Source of the DNA: Cohnella silvisoli
GTDB taxonomy: Bacteria > Bacillota > Bacilli > Paenibacillales > Paenibacillaceae
NCBI RefSeq assembly: GCF_021190915.1
Contig: NZ_JAIOAP010000008.1
Coordinates: 1-64,000 of the forward strand
DNA: 64,000 nucleotides
Reading direction: 5' to 3'
The position numbers and the translations under genes were made by a program. The notes beneath the pieces were generated by a model. The model had not been told where the DNA came from and did not search any database. It saw nothing but the letters and a program-made list of their open reading frames with translations. Shown here one piece after another: positions 61,688 to 64,000 of the stretch. The number at the start of each line of letters is the position of its first letter. The stretch's first letter is position 1.

Positions 61688-62692
61688 ATGAGTTTTTTCA
61701 AGAGATTGAGGGAAAGTATTGCCTCCAAGACCGAATCGGTGACGAGCAAGTTCCGTGAAGGATTGGCCAAAACCCGCGATGCGTTCGTAGGCAAAGTGGA
61801 GGAATTGTTCAGCCGGCGCAAAAAAATCGACGAAGAGTTTTTCGAAGAGCTGGAAGAAATATTGATCGGAGCCGACGTCGGCGTGAATACGGTTATGGGT
61901 TTGATCGATGATCTGCGTACGGAAGTTAAGAAGCGCAAAATCGAACAGCCTTCCGAGTTGAGGCCTATACTGTCCGAGAAGCTTGTGGCCATGCTGCAAG
62001 GAAGCGGCGAAGAAGCGGGTCTTAAGGAAAATCCGAACGGGATTACGGTGATCTTGTTCGTCGGGGTTAATGGCGTCGGAAAGACGACGACAATAGGGAA
62101 ATTGGCTTGGCGTTACAAGCAGCAGGGCAAGAAGGTGCTCCTAGCTGCTGGGGACACGTTCCGTGCGGGCGCGATCGAGCAGTTGGAAGTATGGGGCGGA
62201 CGCGTAGGCGTGGATGTGATCAAGCAAGAGTCCGGCTCCGATCCGGCGGCGGTCATGTTCGATGCCGTCCAAGCGGCCAAGAAGCGGAACGTAGACGTGC
62301 TCATCTGCGATACGGCCGGCCGGCTGCAGAACAAAGCGAACCTGATGGAGGAGCTCGCCAAAATCCATCGCGTTATCCAACGCGAAATTCCCGGAGCTCC
62401 GCATGAAACGTTGCTCGTTCTTGATGCAACGACGGGTCAGAACGCGCTTCAGCAGGCTAAGCTGTTTGGCGAGAAAAGCGGCGTAACCGGATTGGTGCTC
62501 ACTAAGCTTGACGGAACGGCCAAGGGCGGAATCGTCATTGCTATCCGCAACGAGCTCTCGCTGCCGGTGAAGTTCGTTGGGCTTGGAGAGCAGATGGACG
62601 ACCTGCAGCAGTTTGATGCGGACCAGTTCGTTCATGCCTTGTTTGCGGGCCTGGCAGGTATCGATGAAGTTGAAGATACGGAAGCCAACTAA
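61688..62692 (+). CDS. ftsY: Signal recognition particle receptor FtsY
   Basis: The 334-residue SRP GTPase has an N-terminal amphipathic start (MSFFKRLRESIASK), the four-helix N domain, and the G domain with GVNGVGKTTT (residues 126 on), DTAGRLQN, TKLDGTAKGG and FVGLGEQMDDL. It targets ribosomes to the Sec translocon. ATG 61688 follows TTGGAGGAAG. A terminator ends the operon. Confidence 0.96.
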   Translation: MSFFKRLRESIASKTESVTSKFREGLAKTRDAFVGKVEELFSRRKKIDEEFFEELEEILIGADVGVNTVMGLIDDLRTEVKKRKIEQPSELRPILSEKLVAMLQGSGEEAGLKENPNGITVILFVGVNGVGKTTTIGKLAWRYKQQGKKVLLAAGDTFRAGAIEQLEVWGGRVGVDVIKQESGSDPAAVMFDAVQAAKKRNVDVLICDTAGRLQNKANLMEELAKIHRVIQREIPGAPHETLLVLDATTGQNALQQAKLFGEKSGVTGLVLTKLDGTAKGGIVIAIRNELSLPVKFVGLGEQMDDLQQFDADQFVHALFAGLAGIDEVEDTEAN

Positions 62693-62707
62693 TCAAAGAT
62701 AAATGTA

Positions 62708-62752
62708 AGATCACCCAACTAGGACTTTGTGTCCAGGGGTGATCTTTTTTTT
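62708..62752 (+). terminator. Intrinsic terminator after ftsY
   Basis: AGATCACCC and GGGTGATCT form a 9-bp stem whose large loop contains a second small stem (GGAC/GTCC), followed by a long T tract. Confidence 0.9.
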
Positions 62753-63012
62753 GTTTGTTGCAACACTAACAATAACGCTCAAGTGTAATTTAACTAAAAT
62801 TGATACTATATGTTATGTAATATTACATACACCTTTCCGAATCGTTCACTATAAAAATAAATAAATACCATTATGTCCCATTAAGCAATAATACATAACA
62901 TGTATATTGCAACAAAACAACTTTGCCTCTAAAATGTTATATATATTTACATGTAATTCACATGCTGGCTCGATATCGCTTCACGTGTCGCTTGCCGAGG
63001 GGAGGTGCAGCT
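62753..63012. other. AT-rich intergenic region with a 16-bp palindrome
   Basis: No gene is visible. The perfect palindrome TATGTAATATTACATA at 62814-62829 could be an operator. The region is clearly more AT-rich than the flanking genes. Confidence 0.5.
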
Positions 63013-63246
63013 ATGTTTTTGACAGTCGAGCAAGCATTATCGGTATATCCTCTGTCTCAAGCATTCCGTTTAGAAGGATCTTTTCAAATAGCCGTACCGA
63101 TGCGTGACAACCGATTTTCCGGTTTCGACACCGCCATCGGTTCGAACGGAGAAGCTGGAATGCTTAAAAGAGGAATACTTATGTCATGCACGTCTGCAAC
63201 ATTTGCTGAGACTGAAGATGGCTTTTCTGTTCCGCAGGCTTCTTAG
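63013..63246 (+). pseudogene. Possible truncated PucR-family regulator
   Basis: GGAGGTGCAGCT precedes ATG 63013. The first 16 residues MFLTVEQALSVYPLSQ resemble the N terminus of PucR-type purine-catabolism regulators, but the remaining 60 residues do not continue the family and the frame stops at 63246. This is likely a relic with the ribosome binding site still intact, or an unrelated small protein. The adenosine-type deaminase downstream makes a purine link plausible. Confidence 0.35.
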
Positions 63247-63310
63247 CAGGGAAACCTCATCGGCAGACCGCATACGGTATCTTATAGCATCTTTGAGGAG
63301 GAGGCGTTCC

Positions 63311-64000
63311 ATGGCAACGAAATTGATTCGCAACGCGATTATCGTGACGATGAATGGCAGCAATGAAGTGTTAAAGGGCGATGTTCTGATCACGGGCAAT
63401 AGGATTACTTCCGTTGGAGATCACTTAACCGAACAAGCAGATGTCATCATCGATGCCGAGGGTAAAGTTCTGCTCCCCGGATTCGTGCAAACGCATATCC
63501 ATTTGTGCCAGACGTTATTTCGCGGAAGGGCGGACGACTTGGCATTGATTGACTGGCTCCGCCAGAAAATATGGCCGCTTGAAGCCGCTCACGACGAGGA
63601 CTCCGTTTATTATTCGGCCTTGCTCGGTTTGGGTGAACTGATCCGAAGCGGAACGACGACGATACTCGACATGGAAACCGTGCATTATACGGATTCTGCC
63701 TTCCGCGCCATCGAAGAGAGCGGGATGCGGGCTTTGTCGGGCAAGGTCATGATGGATCATGGAACGGAAGTTCCGCTAGCGCTGCAAGAGCAGACGGAAA
63801 GCTCCTTGCAGCAAAGCGTCGATCTGCTGGAGCGTTGGCACGGCACGGCGAACGGACGCATCCAATATGCCTTCTGCCCGCGGTTCGTCGTCTCATGCAC
63901 GGAAAAGCTGCTGGTGGGGGTTCGGGATTTATCCGAGCAATATAAAGTCAAAGTGCATACGCACGCTTCGGAAAATTTAGACGAGATCGCGCTGGTCGAA
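63311..64000 (+). CDS. Amidohydrolase, 5'-deoxyadenosine/adenosine-type deaminase (partial)
   Basis: The first 230 codons of an amidohydrolase are present; the gene runs off the window. It begins MATKLIRNAIIVTMNG, has the metal-binding PGFVQTHIHLCQT (H-x-H), FRGRADDLALIDWL and GELIRSGTTTILDME, then VHTHASE near the edge. The pattern is that of the ATZ/TRZ group, which includes 5'-deoxyadenosine and S-adenosylhomocysteine deaminases; the substrate is uncertain. GAGGAGGAGGCG precedes the ATG. Confidence 0.85.
   Translation, partial: MATKLIRNAIIVTMNGSNEVLKGDVLITGNRITSVGDHLTEQADVIIDAEGKVLLPGFVQTHIHLCQTLFRGRADDLALIDWLRQKIWPLEAAHDEDSVYYSALLGLGELIRSGTTTILDMETVHYTDSAFRAIEESGMRALSGKVMMDHGTEVPLALQEQTESSLQQSVDLLERWHGTANGRIQYAFCPRFVVSCTEKLLVGVRDLSEQYKVKVHTHASENLDEIALVE

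Overview
The window comes from a spore-forming, low-to-mid-GC Bacillota chromosome, most likely Paenibacillaceae (Cohnella/Paenibacillus type). The evidence is B. subtilis-like gene order (remA-gmk-rpoZ-coaBC-priA-def-fmt-rsmB-rlmN-prpC-prkC-rsgA-rpe, then yloU-fakA-degV-recG, then yceD-rpmF-fapR-plsX-fabHDG-acpP-fabF-rnc-smc-ftsY), AGGAGG-type ribosome binding sites with frequent TTG/GTG starts, and sporulation genes including a 26-codon spoVM, spoVIF, ylbJ and an alpha/beta SASP. All identifications come from reading the sequence; no database search was run.

Layout. 1-2.5 kb: a MITE-like inverted repeat, a 51-bp tandem repeat array, and an ArsR regulator plus MFS exporter that share one operator type. 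2.6-4.5 kb: YitJ-type homocysteine methyltransferase/methylene-THF reductase. 4.5-18.1 kb: a co-directional housekeeping block for nucleotide and CoA metabolism, replication restart, translation initiation, rRNA modification, the PrpC/PrkC signalling pair, RsgA and Rpe. 18.1-24.4 kb: spoVM, rpmB (reverse strand), the YloU/FakA/DegV group, recG and spoVIF. 24.6-28.6 kb: a TPP-riboswitch operon for a thiamine-precursor ABC transporter that ends in a TatD-family hydrolase.

28.6-45.9 kb is an accessory block absent from the B. subtilis order. It holds a divergent module around a 1540-residue tandem P-type ATPase with small membrane proteins and apparent forespore-type promoters; polyphosphate kinase; a LexA-type SOS operon with a UvrX-like Y-family polymerase; an IS1595-family element whose frameshifted transposase lies behind a promoter of the same SOS design; an agr-like quorum-sensing operon with a serine-containing AgrD and no histidine kinase; and two stand-alone LigD-type DNA ligases flanking a SASP gene. 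Repair, signalling and spore functions dominate it.

45.9-64 kb returns to the core: rsmD-coaD, a sigma/anti-sigma relic, ylbJ and tmcAL on the reverse strand, then yceD-rpmF and the FapR-controlled fatty-acid operon leading into rnc-smc-ftsY. A type I-C CRISPR repeat remnant sits between acpP and fabF, and a strong stem-loop precedes rnc. The right edge has a PucR-like fragment and the start of an adenosine-type deaminase. The most striking candidates are the kinase-less serine-AgrD agr locus, the paired SOS promoters of uvrX and the IS, the tandem P-type ATPase module and the CRISPR remnant.
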